Shown here: piece after piece, positions 32,834-42,493 of the stretch
How positions within the stretch are numbered: position 1 is the stretch's first letter
How the letters are laid out: each line of letters begins with the position of its first letter
Source of the DNA: Yoonia maricola
GTDB taxonomy: Bacteria; Pseudomonadota; Alphaproteobacteria; Rhodobacterales; Rhodobacteraceae
NCBI RefSeq assembly: GCF_002797915.1
Contig: NZ_PGTY01000001.1
Span: 1,922,001-1,986,000, forward strand
DNA length: 64,000 bases
Direction: 5' to 3'
The notes under the pieces: generated by a model
What the model was told of the DNA's origin: nothing
What the model saw: only the letters and a program-made list of their open reading frames with translations
Databases searched by the model: none
Position numbers and translations under genes: made by a program

Positions 32834-33954
32834 CAGCGCTCCAACACGATACCGGCTGTATCAGTCCACGACAGCCAGACCTCATCTTCCCATGTAAACG
32901 GGCGGCTGGCACGACGGCGTGAATTGGCGGTCTGCGCCTTGATCACGATGCCACTTGGCAGTTGCACGTGATAGGTCGACAGGTTGCCAAGATAGGCGAT
33001 ATCCAGAACCTTGCCCTGCACAACATTGTTACGATCCGCCGGTCTCTCTGCCGAAATTGCAACCTTCTCTGGGCGGATTGCAAAGCTGACGTTGCCATCA
33101 TCCATTGGCTTTGAGGGTGTACCGATAATCGGCGGCTGCCCTTCGGCCCAGCTGATCGCCATCGTATCACCCTGCGCTTTGCCGTGACCTTCGATGATGT
33201 TCACATCGCCGATGAAGTCAGCCACATAGGTGCTGTTGGGTGCCTCATAGATCCGGTCAGGAGTATCAACCTGTTTCAGCTTACCATGGTCCATCACCGC
33301 GACGCGGGATGCGACTGTCATCGCCTCTTCCTGATCATGGGTTACGACGACAAAGGTCGTTCCGGTCTTCTCCTGAATATCCATCAGTTCAAACTGCGTG
33401 TCCTGGCGCAGCTTCTTATCCAGCGCCGACAGCGGCTCATCCAGCAGCAACAACTTCGGCGCTTTCGCCAAAGCGCGGGCCAAGGCCACGCGTTGGCGCT
33501 GACCACCCGAAATCTGCTCGGGCTTGCGCTGGCCAAACTTTTCAATCTGCACAAGGCGCAGCATTTCCTTGACCCGCGCATCAATCTGGTCAGGGGGCAG
33601 CTTATCGCGCTTCAAGCCAAAAGCGATGTTGTCATACACCGTCAAATGCGGAAACAACGCATAGGACTGGAACATCATGTTCACACTGCGCTTGTTGGGC
33701 GGAATAGGCGAGATATCCTGCCCATCCAGCATGATCGTGCCACTGGTGGGCGTTTCAAAACCCGCCAGCATGCGCATCATCGTGGTCTTGCCACAGCCCG
33801 AAGGGCCAAGCAGGGCGAAGAATTCTTTTTCAAAGATATCAATACTTAGATTATCAACCGCAGTGAAATCGCCAAAGCGTTTGGTGACATTGCGAAACTG
33901 GATCAGTGGGTTTGCGGCAGGATCATTCCAAGGCTCAAACACGGTTTCGGGCAT
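32833..33954 (-). CDS. potG: Putrescine ABC transporter ATP-binding protein PotG
   Basis: 373 residues. Walker A GPSGCGKTT, signature ISGGQRQRVALARAL, Walker B LLLLDEP with SALDKKLR, H-loop VVTHDQEEAMT, and a C-terminal TOBE-type regulatory domain (FAIRPEKVAIS). Start at MPETVFEPWNDP chosen over a longer frame because the extra residues are not conserved. Energises putrescine uptake by PotHI. Confidence 0.93.
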   Translation of the reverse strand: MPETVFEPWNDPAANPLIQFRNVTKRFGDFTAVDNLSIDIFEKEFFALLGPSGCGKTTMMRMLAGFETPTSGTIMLDGQDISPIPPNKRSVNMMFQSYALFPHLTVYDNIAFGLKRDKLPPDQIDARVKEMLRLVQIEKFGQRKPEQISGGQRQRVALARALAKAPKLLLLDEPLSALDKKLRQDTQFELMDIQEKTGTTFVVVTHDQEEAMTVASRVAVMDHGKLKQVDTPDRIYEAPNSTYVADFIGDVNIIEGHGKAQGDTMAISWAEGQPPIIGTPSKPMDDGNVSFAIRPEKVAISAERPADRNNVVQGKVLDIAYLGNLSTYHVQLPSGIVIKAQTANSRRRASRPFTWEDEVWLSWTDTAGIVLER

Positions 33955-33988
33955 AGATATCGGGGCCTTTGATCTGCGCGAATAGATT

Positions 33989-34015
33989 GCCCCGACCGAT
34001 AGCACGGCCGGGGCA
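33989..34015 (-). terminator. Stem-loop between potF and potG
   Basis: TGCCCCGACCG and CGGCCGGGGCA form an 11-base stem with one mismatch. No T-run follows on the minus strand, so it likely stabilises the potF message or attenuates readthrough, giving more binding protein than transporter. Confidence 0.5.
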
Positions 34016-34023
34016 TCATCAGT

Positions 34024-35112
34024 TTAGGTGCCGGATTTCATACGTGTCCACATCCGCGTGACAAAACGCTGCGCGCGCGCATCATAGGGTGTGGCGGTGT
34101 AAAGTGTCTCAAGCGTGGCCTCATCAGGATAGATCGCGGTATCACCGATCACATCCTCAAGCAGGAACGGCTGGGACGCCTCGTTGCCGTTGGCGTAGTA
34201 GACATAGTTCGACGCCGCTGCCATGTTTTCGGCGTCCAAAATGAAATTCAGGAATGCATGTGCGCCTTCGGGATTTGGCGCATCGACAGGAATGGCCATC
34301 TGGTCAAACCACATCAGGGCCCCTTCGACAGGGGCGTTATATGCAATCTCGACCCCGTTGTCGGCTTCCCACGCGCGGTCACGTGACTGCAGGATGTCTC
34401 CGGACCAGCCAAAGGCCACGCAAATATCGCCATTGGCCAAAGCCGAAATATACTCAGAGCTATGGTACTTTTGAACGTAAGGACGAACAGCAGCAAGGAT
34501 AGGTTCGGCCTTGGCAAGCGTCTCTTCGTCTTTTGCGTCAGGATCTTCGCCAATGTATTGCAAAGCGGCTGGTATGATTTCGGTCGGGGCATCAATAAAA
34601 TGCACGCCGCAAGACGCCAGCTTTTCCATGTTCTCAGGATTGAACACCAACTCAAGCGAATTGATGGGCGCATCCTCACCCAAAATCTCGGTCACTTTAT
34701 CAACGTTCACGCCGATGCCTGTGGTGCCCCACATGTAGTTGATCGAATAATTGCCACCGGGGTCATAGGTCTCGGTCCGCGCTTCGACCACGTCCCACAG
34801 GTTCCCGATATTGCTCAGTTGCGACTTATCAAGCTCTTGGAACGCGCCCGCTGCGATCTGGCGTTGCAGAAATGACGCCGAAGGTACGACGACATCATAA
34901 CCTGACCCACCTGCAAGCAGCTTGGTTTCCAGCACTTCGTTGCTGTCGAAAACATCATAGATCAGCTCATACCCGGTTTCTTCCTCAAACTTGGTAAGCA
35001 GTTCTTCATCGATATAGTCGGACCAGTTATAGACCCGCACCTCTTCTGCCCACCCTGCTTGCGCGGCAAGCACAACCGCCGCAACAGCAGTGCAAGATTT
35101 CGTTCTGAGCAT
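34024..35112 (-). CDS. potF: Putrescine-binding periplasmic protein PotF
   Basis: 362 residues; signal peptide to about residue 22 (VLAAQAGWA). Mature protein starts EEVRVYNWSDYIDEELLTKFEEETG, the classic PotD/PotF opening, then YDVVVPSASFLQRQI, NYMWGTTGIGVN and GALMWFDQMAIPVDAPNPEGAHAFLNFIL. Captures putrescine or a related polyamine for PotGHI. A longer frame upstream to 35208 lacks a signal peptide, so the ATG at 35112 is preferred. Divergent from the GntR regulator (143-base gap). Confidence 0.93.
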   Translation of the reverse strand: MLRTKSCTAVAAVVLAAQAGWAEEVRVYNWSDYIDEELLTKFEEETGYELIYDVFDSNEVLETKLLAGGSGYDVVVPSASFLQRQIAAGAFQELDKSQLSNIGNLWDVVEARTETYDPGGNYSINYMWGTTGIGVNVDKVTEILGEDAPINSLELVFNPENMEKLASCGVHFIDAPTEIIPAALQYIGEDPDAKDEETLAKAEPILAAVRPYVQKYHSSEYISALANGDICVAFGWSGDILQSRDRAWEADNGVEIAYNAPVEGALMWFDQMAIPVDAPNPEGAHAFLNFILDAENMAAASNYVYYANGNEASQPFLLEDVIGDTAIYPDEATLETLYTATPYDARAQRFVTRMWTRMKSGT

Positions 35113-35255
35113 GTAAACCTCCGTTGGATTGTCCCGTAATCGCAGATAGCTTTGATGAAATTCTGGGCCTTTGCAATCATGTTGTTGGAATTTGATAGGT
35201 TTTGACAACTTAAGGGCTTTATGAAATCCATTGTGCCTCAGGGACGGGCGTTAGA

Positions 35256-35939
35256 ATGAACCAATTGGTGACGAAAAAGCCGGAACACGAAAACATCTAC
35301 CTTCAGGTGAAAGAGATGATTCTGTTTGGTGAGGTCGTGCCCGGGCAGCCCGTGACCATTCATGGGCTGGCCGATACGATCCGCACCGGCATCACCCCTG
35401 CGCGCGAAGCGATCAGGCGCCTGACCGCCGAAGGTGCGCTGGTGACCCGCGAGAACAGGCGCATCGAAGTGCCCGCGATGACGGAACACAGGTTGCAACA
35501 GATTGAACTGGTGCGTCTGACCGTCGAACCTGCTTTAGCGGAAGCGGCAGCGCAACATTGTAAAGTAAATGATATCGACGTTTTAGAACAGCTTGACGCG
35601 CAGGTCGATAAAGCCATTCAAGTGGGTGACGTGCGTGGATACCTTGAAGCGAATTACCGGTTCCACTTCCATCTCTATGGCCTTGCGGACGCCGAAATTT
35701 TGCGGCGGATCGCCGAAACACTTTGGTTGCGCATCGGGCCATCATTGCGTGTGGTTTGCGGTCGTTATGGCACAGCCAACCTGATCGACCATCACCGGGC
35801 GGCCACTCAAGCACTCCGCAACGGCGATGCCACTGCCACCAAGGACGCCATCGCGCAGGACATCCGCCAAGGGATGGAATTTGTGCGCCAGACAGCCGCC
35901 AGAGACGGCGCGCGCGCCAACGCCAATGACACCAATTGA
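35256..35939 (+). CDS. GntR-family (FadR/FCD subfamily) transcriptional regulator
   Basis: 227 residues. Winged helix at about 10-75 (VKEMILFGEVVPGQPVTIHGLADTI, TPAREAIRRLTAEGALV), then an all-helical FCD ligand domain with metal-binding His/Asp positions (NYRFHFHLYG, DHHRAATQALRNGD). Placed between the potFGHI operon and puuA, it most likely controls polyamine uptake and breakdown; the effector is inferred. Confidence 0.9.
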   Translation: MNQLVTKKPEHENIYLQVKEMILFGEVVPGQPVTIHGLADTIRTGITPAREAIRRLTAEGALVTRENRRIEVPAMTEHRLQQIELVRLTVEPALAEAAAQHCKVNDIDVLEQLDAQVDKAIQVGDVRGYLEANYRFHFHLYGLADAEILRRIAETLWLRIGPSLRVVCGRYGTANLIDHHRAATQALRNGDATATKDAIAQDIRQGMEFVRQTAARDGARANANDTN

Positions 35940-36012
35940 CTATTGCAAATATTTTGATCAAATTATTGCGAGCAAGCCCTAGAACGCCCGATTGCCCGCG
36001 CAGGAGCCACCC

Positions 36013-37389
36013 ATGTCGTCATACGATAAAAGCAACTGGCAAGATCGTCTTTCAGACGAATTTATCACCTACGCCAAAGGCGAAAAAATCGACGGCGTCG
36101 AGTGTATCGTACCTGATCTGGTCGGCACGTCACGCGGCAAAACGATGCCTACTGTGAAATTCCAACCGGACGCAGAAATGGCGCTGCCAATCTCGCTCTT
36201 TTATCAGACGATTTCGGGCGAATACGTCGATATGGACATCGACAACCAATGGCTGGAAAAGGACATCGTTCTCAAACCCGATATGGCCACTGCCTGCGCG
36301 ATCCCTTGGGCAGAAGACCCGTCGCTGCAAGTCATCTGTGATATGTTTAACCGCGACGGCACACCGCTTGCCATCGCCCCGCGCACCATTCTGCAAAACA
36401 TCATGCAGGCCTATGCCGACAAGGGCTGGAAGCCGGTGATCGCGCCAGAGCTGGAATTCTATCTCACAACCCCCAACCTTGATCCCAATGACCCCATCGA
36501 AACACCCGTTGGCAGGACCGGGCGCAAGGTGCCCAGCCGTCAGGTTTATTCAATGGTGGCTGTGGATGAATATGGACCTGTCATAGACACCATCTATGAT
36601 TACGCCGAACATCAGGGCCTTTCCATTGATACACTGATCCAAGAAGGCGGCGCGGGCCAGATCGAGATCAACCTGATGCATGGCGACCCCCTGCATCTGG
36701 CCGATCAGGTGTTCTATTTCAAACGGACGATCCGCGAGGCGGCGTTGAAGAACAACGTCTTTGCCACCTTCATGGCCAAACCCAAGCGAGATGAGCCGGG
36801 CAGCGCAATGCATGTGCATCAAAGCGTGGTCGATACCAAGACCGGGCAGAACATCTTTTCAAACGCTGATGGGTCAGAAACCGAGTTGTTCCGCTGGTTC
36901 ATTGGCGGGTCGCAGAAATATCTGATGCAAATCGTTCCATTGCTGGCCCCTTACGTAAATTCCTACCGCCGCATCACCGTCGATGGGCAAAGCGCGCCCG
37001 CCAATCTGGAATGGGCGACAGACAACCGCACCACTGGCCTGCGGGTACCACATTCTGGCCCCGAAGGACGGCGGCTCGAAAACCGCGTGATCGGGATGGA
37101 CTGTAACCCATACATCGCCATCGCGGCCTCATTGGCATGCGGCTATCTGGGTATGCTCAACAAGGTGGAACCGCGCGCCGAAGCAATGAAAGAGGTCTGG
37201 GAAGCCGAAATTGCTCTGCCCGCCAGCTTGCGCGAAGCGCTTGAGCTTTTTGCAGAGGCCGACGACATCCGCGCCCTTCTGGGTCAAGAATTCTGCCGCC
37301 TCTACGAACAAATCAAACAAGCCGAAAACGAAGAGTATCAGCGCGAAATCTCACCTTGGGAACGCCGCCACCTTCTTTTGAACGTCTGA
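36013..37389 (+). CDS. puuA: Gamma-glutamylputrescine synthetase (glutamine synthetase family)
   Basis: 458 residues. Glutamine-synthetase fold: PELEFYL metal-binding Glu, SAMHVHQSVVD with the conserved His, and NLEWATDNRTTGLRVP near the ATP site. Close to PuuA rather than GlnA by length and by GYxxxEP wording. It ligates glutamate to putrescine with ATP, the first step of the Puu pathway. Start ATG at 36013 follows CAGGAGCC; a start 21 bases earlier is less likely. Confidence 0.88.
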   Translation: MSSYDKSNWQDRLSDEFITYAKGEKIDGVECIVPDLVGTSRGKTMPTVKFQPDAEMALPISLFYQTISGEYVDMDIDNQWLEKDIVLKPDMATACAIPWAEDPSLQVICDMFNRDGTPLAIAPRTILQNIMQAYADKGWKPVIAPELEFYLTTPNLDPNDPIETPVGRTGRKVPSRQVYSMVAVDEYGPVIDTIYDYAEHQGLSIDTLIQEGGAGQIEINLMHGDPLHLADQVFYFKRTIREAALKNNVFATFMAKPKRDEPGSAMHVHQSVVDTKTGQNIFSNADGSETELFRWFIGGSQKYLMQIVPLLAPYVNSYRRITVDGQSAPANLEWATDNRTTGLRVPHSGPEGRRLENRVIGMDCNPYIAIAASLACGYLGMLNKVEPRAEAMKEVWEAEIALPASLREALELFAEADDIRALLGQEFCRLYEQIKQAENEEYQREISPWERRHLLLNV

Positions 37390-37397
37390 GGTCTCGC

Positions 37398-38792
37398 ATG
37401 AATATCCTAGCCAACTACCCGCCGACCGAAGAACTGCAAGCGCTCGACGCAGCCTACCACCTGCATCCGTTCACCCATGCCAATGCGCTCGCCGCGAAAG
37501 GCCCGCGCGTCATCACGTCTGCCAAAGGCGTCTGGCTGAAAGATAGCGATGGCGAAGAAATCATTGATGGCATGGCGGGTCTGTGGTGCGTGAACATCGG
37601 CTATGGCCGGGACGAGCTGGCCGAAGCGGCCGCGCGCCAGATGAAAGAACTGCCCTACTATAACACCTTTTTCCAGACGACCCATGTACCGGCCCTGATG
37701 CTCGCCAAGAAACTGGCTGAACTTGCGCCGGATAACATGAACCAAGTGTTCTTTGCCAGCGGCGGCTCTGACGCCAATGATACCAACATCCGCCTTGTCC
37801 GCACCTATTGGGCTGAAAAGGGTCAACCCGAACGCGAAGTCATCATCTCGCGTTGGAACGCCTACCACGGCTCGACCATTGGTGGCGCGTCGTTGGGTGG
37901 GATGAAGGGCATGCATGGCCAAGGCAGCCTGCCCATTCCCGGTATCGCATTCATCGACCAGCCGAACTGGTGGGCCGAAGGGGGCGATATGACCCCTGAA
38001 GCATTCGGGTTGGAACGCGCGCGCCAGTTGGAAAACAAGATCAAAGAGATCGGCCCTGACAAGGTCGGCGCGTTCATCGCCGAGCCGATCCAAGGGGCTG
38101 GTGGTGTCATTGTTCCGCCAGACACCTACTGGCCTGAAATCCAGCGGATCGTTAAGAAATACGGTATCTTGCTGATTGCCGATGAGGTGATTTGCGGCTT
38201 TGGGCGCACTGGCAATTGGTTCGGCTCGCAAACCGTCGGCATTGAACCCGACATCATGACCATCGCCAAAGGGCTTAGCTCTGGCTACATCCCCATCGGC
38301 GGGTCTATCGTATCTGACGCAGTTGCGGCGATCCTGCGCGAGACCGAATTCAACCACGGGTATACCTACTCCGGCCACCCGGTCGCCTGTGCAGTCGCAT
38401 TGGAAAACCTGCGCATTCTGGAAGAAGAAGGTATGGTCGACAACGTGCGCGATGTGACCGCGCCCTACCTGCGCGAGAAGTGGGAAGCATTGGCAGATCA
38501 CCCGCTGGTGGGCGAGGCCAAGATCGTGGGCATGATGGCCTCTATCGCACTGACGCCAGACAAATCCACACGCGCCGTGTTCGCAGCCGAAGCGGGGACC
38601 GCAGGCTTCATCTGCCGCGACCGTTGCTTTGCCAATAACATCATCATGCGCAGCGTCGGCGACCGGATGATCATCTCGCCCCCGCTGTCGATCACCTGCG
38701 ATGAGATCGACATTCTGATCGCAAGGGCGCGTAAATCACTGGATGAATGTTACGCGCAACTGAAGGCCGATGATCTGCTGAAAGTGGGCTAG
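37398..38792 (+). CDS. spuC: Class III aminotransferase, putrescine:pyruvate type
   Basis: 464 residues. PLP-binding DEVICGFGRTG (Asp262), Schiff-base Lys291 in TIAKGLSSGYIPIGG, GSDANDTNIRLVR for cofactor phosphate, and HPFTHANAL near the N-terminus as in SpuC-type omega-transaminases. It would convert putrescine and pyruvate to 4-aminobutanal and alanine, a route parallel to gamma-glutamylation. Starts 8 bases after puuA. Confidence 0.85.
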   Translation: MNILANYPPTEELQALDAAYHLHPFTHANALAAKGPRVITSAKGVWLKDSDGEEIIDGMAGLWCVNIGYGRDELAEAAARQMKELPYYNTFFQTTHVPALMLAKKLAELAPDNMNQVFFASGGSDANDTNIRLVRTYWAEKGQPEREVIISRWNAYHGSTIGGASLGGMKGMHGQGSLPIPGIAFIDQPNWWAEGGDMTPEAFGLERARQLENKIKEIGPDKVGAFIAEPIQGAGGVIVPPDTYWPEIQRIVKKYGILLIADEVICGFGRTGNWFGSQTVGIEPDIMTIAKGLSSGYIPIGGSIVSDAVAAILRETEFNHGYTYSGHPVACAVALENLRILEEEGMVDNVRDVTAPYLREKWEALADHPLVGEAKIVGMMASIALTPDKSTRAVFAAEAGTAGFICRDRCFANNIIMRSVGDRMIISPPLSITCDEIDILIARARKSLDECYAQLKADDLLKVG

Positions 38793-40094
38793 ATGGACCT
38801 GCTGACCGCCAACGACCGGCAGGGTGAATACCCAGCCTCCTACTATGCCGCGACGGCCGAGCATCTTACGCGTTTCCCCGCCGCTACGGGTGAATTCACC
38901 TGCGATGTCTGCGTCGTTGGTGCCGGTTTCACCGGCCTCTCAACCGCCTATCATCTGGCCCAACGTGGCTATGATGTCGTTGTGCTCGACGCCCAGCGCG
39001 TAGGCTTTGGCGCGTCAGGGCGCAATGGCGGGCAGGTCAGCATGGGCCAGCGGCGCGATCAGGATGAACTGGAAGCGATGGTCGGCGACACCCACGCCCG
39101 TGCGCTCTGGGATATCGGATGTCAGGCAGTCGATCTGGTGCGTGATCTATGCGCCAAAGACGAAGTACGCACGACCTTCCACCCCGGTATCCTGCACACA
39201 GTGCATCGCCAGCGCGATCACGTACACAACCATGCGTTTGCCGCGCATATGCAAACGAAATATGGCTACGACAAAATCAGCGTGCTGGAACCCGATGCCT
39301 GCCGCGAGATCGTCAATTCGCCTGCCTATCATGGCGGAACGCTGGATATGGGATCGGGGCATGTGAACCCGCTTGAACTGGTACTTGGGCTGGGGCGGCT
39401 GGCAGAGAAGGCAGGCGCGCGTATCTTCGAAGGGTCGAAAGTCATCGGTGTGGCCGAAGGCGACCCGGCCACGGTCACAACAGACCAAGCGACAATCAAG
39501 GCGCGTTTTGTCGTTCTGGGGTGCAACGGTTATCTGGGCCGTATGCACAAACACGTGGCCGCTCGTGTCATGCCGATCAACAATTTCATCGTCGCAACCG
39601 CGCCGATGTCGCCCAACGCGCAAGAAGATATCATTCGCCACAACTACGCCGTCGCCGATAGCAAGTTTGTGGTAAATTACTTTCGCTTCTCCGATGATCA
39701 CCGGCTGCTGTTTGGCGGCGGGGAATCCTATGGCTATAAATTTCCCGCCGATATCACCAAGACCGTGCGCAAGCCGTTGACCCTGATTTTCCCACAACTC
39801 AAAGACGTCGTGATCGACCATGCCTGGGGCGGCACACTTGGCATCACAATGAACCGCATGCCGCATTACGAACGGATCGGCGGCAATATCCTGACAATGT
39901 CGGGGTTTTCCGGCTCCGGGGTCGCGCTGGGCACGCTATCCGGACAGATCGCGGCAGAAGCCATCGCCGGACAAGCCGAACGATTCGACATTATGGCGCA
40001 AGTGCCGACTGCCGCCTTCCCCGGTGGCCCGACTCTAAGATCACCCCTACTGGTTCTGGCCATGTTGTGGTATGGTCTACGTGACCGGCTATAG
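38793..40094 (+). CDS. puuB: Gamma-glutamylputrescine oxidase (DAO-family FAD oxidoreductase)
   Basis: 433 residues. FAD motif VVGAGFTGLSTAYHLAQRGYDVVVLDA with GxGxxG at 43-48, GFGASGRNGGQ, and the C-terminal GFSGSGVALGTLSGQ typical of PuuB/DadA-like oxidases. Oxidises gamma-glutamylputrescine to the aldehyde. The ATG directly follows the aminotransferase stop. The next enzymes, PuuC dehydrogenase and PuuD hydrolase, are not in the window. Confidence 0.87.
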   Translation: MDLLTANDRQGEYPASYYAATAEHLTRFPAATGEFTCDVCVVGAGFTGLSTAYHLAQRGYDVVVLDAQRVGFGASGRNGGQVSMGQRRDQDELEAMVGDTHARALWDIGCQAVDLVRDLCAKDEVRTTFHPGILHTVHRQRDHVHNHAFAAHMQTKYGYDKISVLEPDACREIVNSPAYHGGTLDMGSGHVNPLELVLGLGRLAEKAGARIFEGSKVIGVAEGDPATVTTDQATIKARFVVLGCNGYLGRMHKHVAARVMPINNFIVATAPMSPNAQEDIIRHNYAVADSKFVVNYFRFSDDHRLLFGGGESYGYKFPADITKTVRKPLTLIFPQLKDVVIDHAWGGTLGITMNRMPHYERIGGNILTMSGFSGSGVALGTLSGQIAAEAIAGQAERFDIMAQVPTAAFPGGPTLRSPLLVLAMLWYGLRDRL

Positions 40095-40347
40095 CGGTCA
40101 TGGCTTGCTAACCATACTTTCAAACAAGCCTTGTACTTGCAGGTGCAGAGCGTTTGAATAAGCGAGGAATCGCCAAAGAGGCCAGAACACGGGCTTTTCC
40201 GCTGTGACATTGAGATTCTTTGATATCAAATTTCCATATTAAAGAACTGTTTGTTTGTTCAAAGGCTCATTTTTGGCCCTAATACGGTCGTAAATTCACC
40301 CAGATGCCAGTATTTAAGCATCTGATGGGGTGTGAAAGGTAATATCA

Positions 40348-40518
40348 ATGAAGAACACGACGCAGTCGATGAGCCCACAGGAGGCAGCTCAGGCATTTTA
40401 TGGGCAAGATGAAAAATCTTTCTCAGAGATGCTAAGCCAACTTACCGTCAATGATCCGCGTCTGGTGGCGATCTTTCAACGCACGCGACAGCGGTTCCTT
40501 GATAAACAAGACGGCTGA
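40348..40518 (+). CDS. Small hypothetical protein (56 residues)
   Basis: ATG with AAAGGT about 7 bases upstream; reads MKNTTQSMSPQEAAQAFYGQ and then a Glu/Gln/Arg-rich helix ending RFLDKQDG. Mixed charged helical composition looks like a soluble small protein. A 7-base inverted repeat (CAGATGC/GCATCTG, 40301-40324) sits just upstream. I do not recognise a family. It stands between puuB and yidC. Confidence 0.45.
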   Translation: MKNTTQSMSPQEAAQAFYGQDEKSFSEMLSQLTVNDPRLVAIFQRTRQRFLDKQDG

Positions 40519-40669
40519 CCCACTTTCGGCGCGGTGTTCAGCGCCACCGCGACAGTGCGGCTCACAACTGCTTCAAACCGTCCAAAATCAGTGAAAACAG
40601 CTTGACCTTTCGGCGCGCGACAGGTTGAACAGCCCCCAGACTTTTCCACGGAATATGGGCGGTTTTCAG

Positions 40670-42493
40670 ATGGACGACCAGAACAAGAACCTCATCCTGG
40701 CGACGGTGCTTAGCTTTGCCGTTATCGTGGCGTGGACCACGCTGTTCCCGCCGGAGGATCTGCCAATTGATCCGGCGGTTGAAACGGCCCAAACGCTTGA
40801 GGATCCGACGCTACCATCGGCAGACCCGGCAGCCCCCGTCGCGACAACGCCAACCGAAGCGCCTGAACCTGCCGCCGAAGCCCCCCGCGTGGCGATTGAA
40901 ACCGGCGAATTCAGCGGTTCCATCTCTTTGCAGGGTGGGCGGATTGATGATCTGGCACTCACCAACTATCGCGAAACGATTGACGAAGATGCAGCCGTCG
41001 TGCGCCTGCTTAAACCTGTGGGCGAACCGGGTGCCTATTTCGCGTCCTTCGGATGGTCCGCAACCGACGGGATTGAAGCCTCTGCCGTGCCCGGCCCCGA
41101 TACGGTCTGGGCGCTGGAAAGCGGTGATACGCTGACCCCAAGCACCCCCGTCACCCTGTCTTGGGACAATGGCGCAGGCCAGATTTTCCGCACTGAAATT
41201 GCTGTCGATGACGCTTTCATGTTCACTTTTGCGCAAAGCGTTGAGAACGCCACCAGCACCCCGATCTCTGCCCGCCCCTATGGTTTGCTGCGCCGCCACG
41301 GTGAACCAGATGATCTGAAAAACTTCTTCATCCTGCATGAAGGCATGGTGCGGATGACCGATGGTGAGCTGGAAGAAACCGGCTATGACGACATCACTGA
41401 ATACGCCATCGACCCCCGCGAACGCACGCAGGCCGAACGGCTGGATGTGACCGAGAGCGGCTGGATCGGCTATACTGACCATTATTGGATGACAACGCTG
41501 ATCCCTGAGCAAGGCGTGCCTTTCCGTTCCACCTCTAAATATTTCGACAGCCGCGACCTTTATCAGGCCGAGGCCGTGATGCCGATTGAAACCATTGCCC
41601 CGGGGCAGACGACGACCGTGACAACACGTCTCTTTGCCGGCGCAAAGGAATGGGAAGCGATCCGTTCTTATGAAAACGAAGGCGGCGTTGGTGGCTTTCT
41701 TGATAGCATCGACTGGGGCTGGTTCTTTTTCTTGACCAAGCCAATCTTTGCGCTGCTGCACTACCTCAACATCATGATCGGCAACATGGGATGGTCAATC
41801 CTTGCCCTGACCGTGATCCTGAAAATCATCGTGCTGCCGCTGGCCTATAAATCCTACGTGTCGATGGCCAAAATGAAAGAGCTTCAGCCAGAGATGGAAA
41901 AGCTAAAGGAAAAGACCGGCGACGATAAGCAAGCCATGCAGCAAGGCATGATGAAGCTTTACAAGGATAATAACGTGAATCCGGCTGCTGGTTGTTTGCC
42001 AATCCTGCTACAAATTCCGATCTTCTTTTCGCTCTACAAGGTGATCTTCGTGACCATCGAGCTACGGCACGCGCCATGGATCGGCTGGATCAAAGATCTT
42101 TCAGCCCCTGATCCATCGTCATTGATCAACCTCTTCGGTCTGCTACCCTTTGCTGCGCCAGAACCCGGTTCGATCCTTGCGCTGATCATGATCGGTATCC
42201 TGCCTATCCTGCTTGGTGTTTCCATGTGGTTGCAACAAAAGCTGAACCCGGCCCCGACAGACCCCACGCAACAGATGATTTTTGCGTGGATGCCTTGGGT
42301 CTTTATGTTCATGCTGGGCTCTTTCGCATCCGGTCTGGTACTGTACTGGATCGCCAACAACATCATCACTTTCACCCAGCAGTATGCGATTATGCGCAGC
42401 CATGGGGCAAAGCCGGATGTGTTTGGCAACATCAAGGCCAGCCTGAAAAAGAAGGCCTCTACCGCCGACGCGGATAAGAAAGAGGACAAGTAG
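40670..42493 (+). CDS. yidC: Membrane protein insertase YidC
   Basis: 607 residues. N-terminal signal-anchor helix (NLILATVLSFAVIVAWTTLF), a large periplasmic beta domain preceded by an Ala/Pro/Glu-rich linker, then the 60KD_IMP core: FFFLTKPIFALLHYLN, LTVILKIIVLPLAYKSYVSMAKMKELQPEM, NPAAGCLPILLQIPIFFSLYKV, and FASGLVLYWIANNIIT. Inserts inner-membrane proteins with or without Sec. Heads yidC-MOSC-engB-argB. The start at MDDQNKN was preferred over ATG at 40655. Confidence 0.96.
   Translation: MDDQNKNLILATVLSFAVIVAWTTLFPPEDLPIDPAVETAQTLEDPTLPSADPAAPVATTPTEAPEPAAEAPRVAIETGEFSGSISLQGGRIDDLALTNYRETIDEDAAVVRLLKPVGEPGAYFASFGWSATDGIEASAVPGPDTVWALESGDTLTPSTPVTLSWDNGAGQIFRTEIAVDDAFMFTFAQSVENATSTPISARPYGLLRRHGEPDDLKNFFILHEGMVRMTDGELEETGYDDITEYAIDPRERTQAERLDVTESGWIGYTDHYWMTTLIPEQGVPFRSTSKYFDSRDLYQAEAVMPIETIAPGQTTTVTTRLFAGAKEWEAIRSYENEGGVGGFLDSIDWGWFFFLTKPIFALLHYLNIMIGNMGWSILALTVILKIIVLPLAYKSYVSMAKMKELQPEMEKLKEKTGDDKQAMQQGMMKLYKDNNVNPAAGCLPILLQIPIFFSLYKVIFVTIELRHAPWIGWIKDLSAPDPSSLINLFGLLPFAAPEPGSILALIMIGILPILLGVSMWLQQKLNPAPTDPTQQMIFAWMPWVFMFMLGSFASGLVLYWIANNIITFTQQYAIMRSHGAKPDVFGNIKASLKKKASTADADKKEDK

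Noticed and set aside
37407..38501. 364-codon minus-strand frame opposite the aminotransferase
   Set aside because: The aminotransferase has its PLP lysine and aspartate; the antisense frame has no recognisable features.
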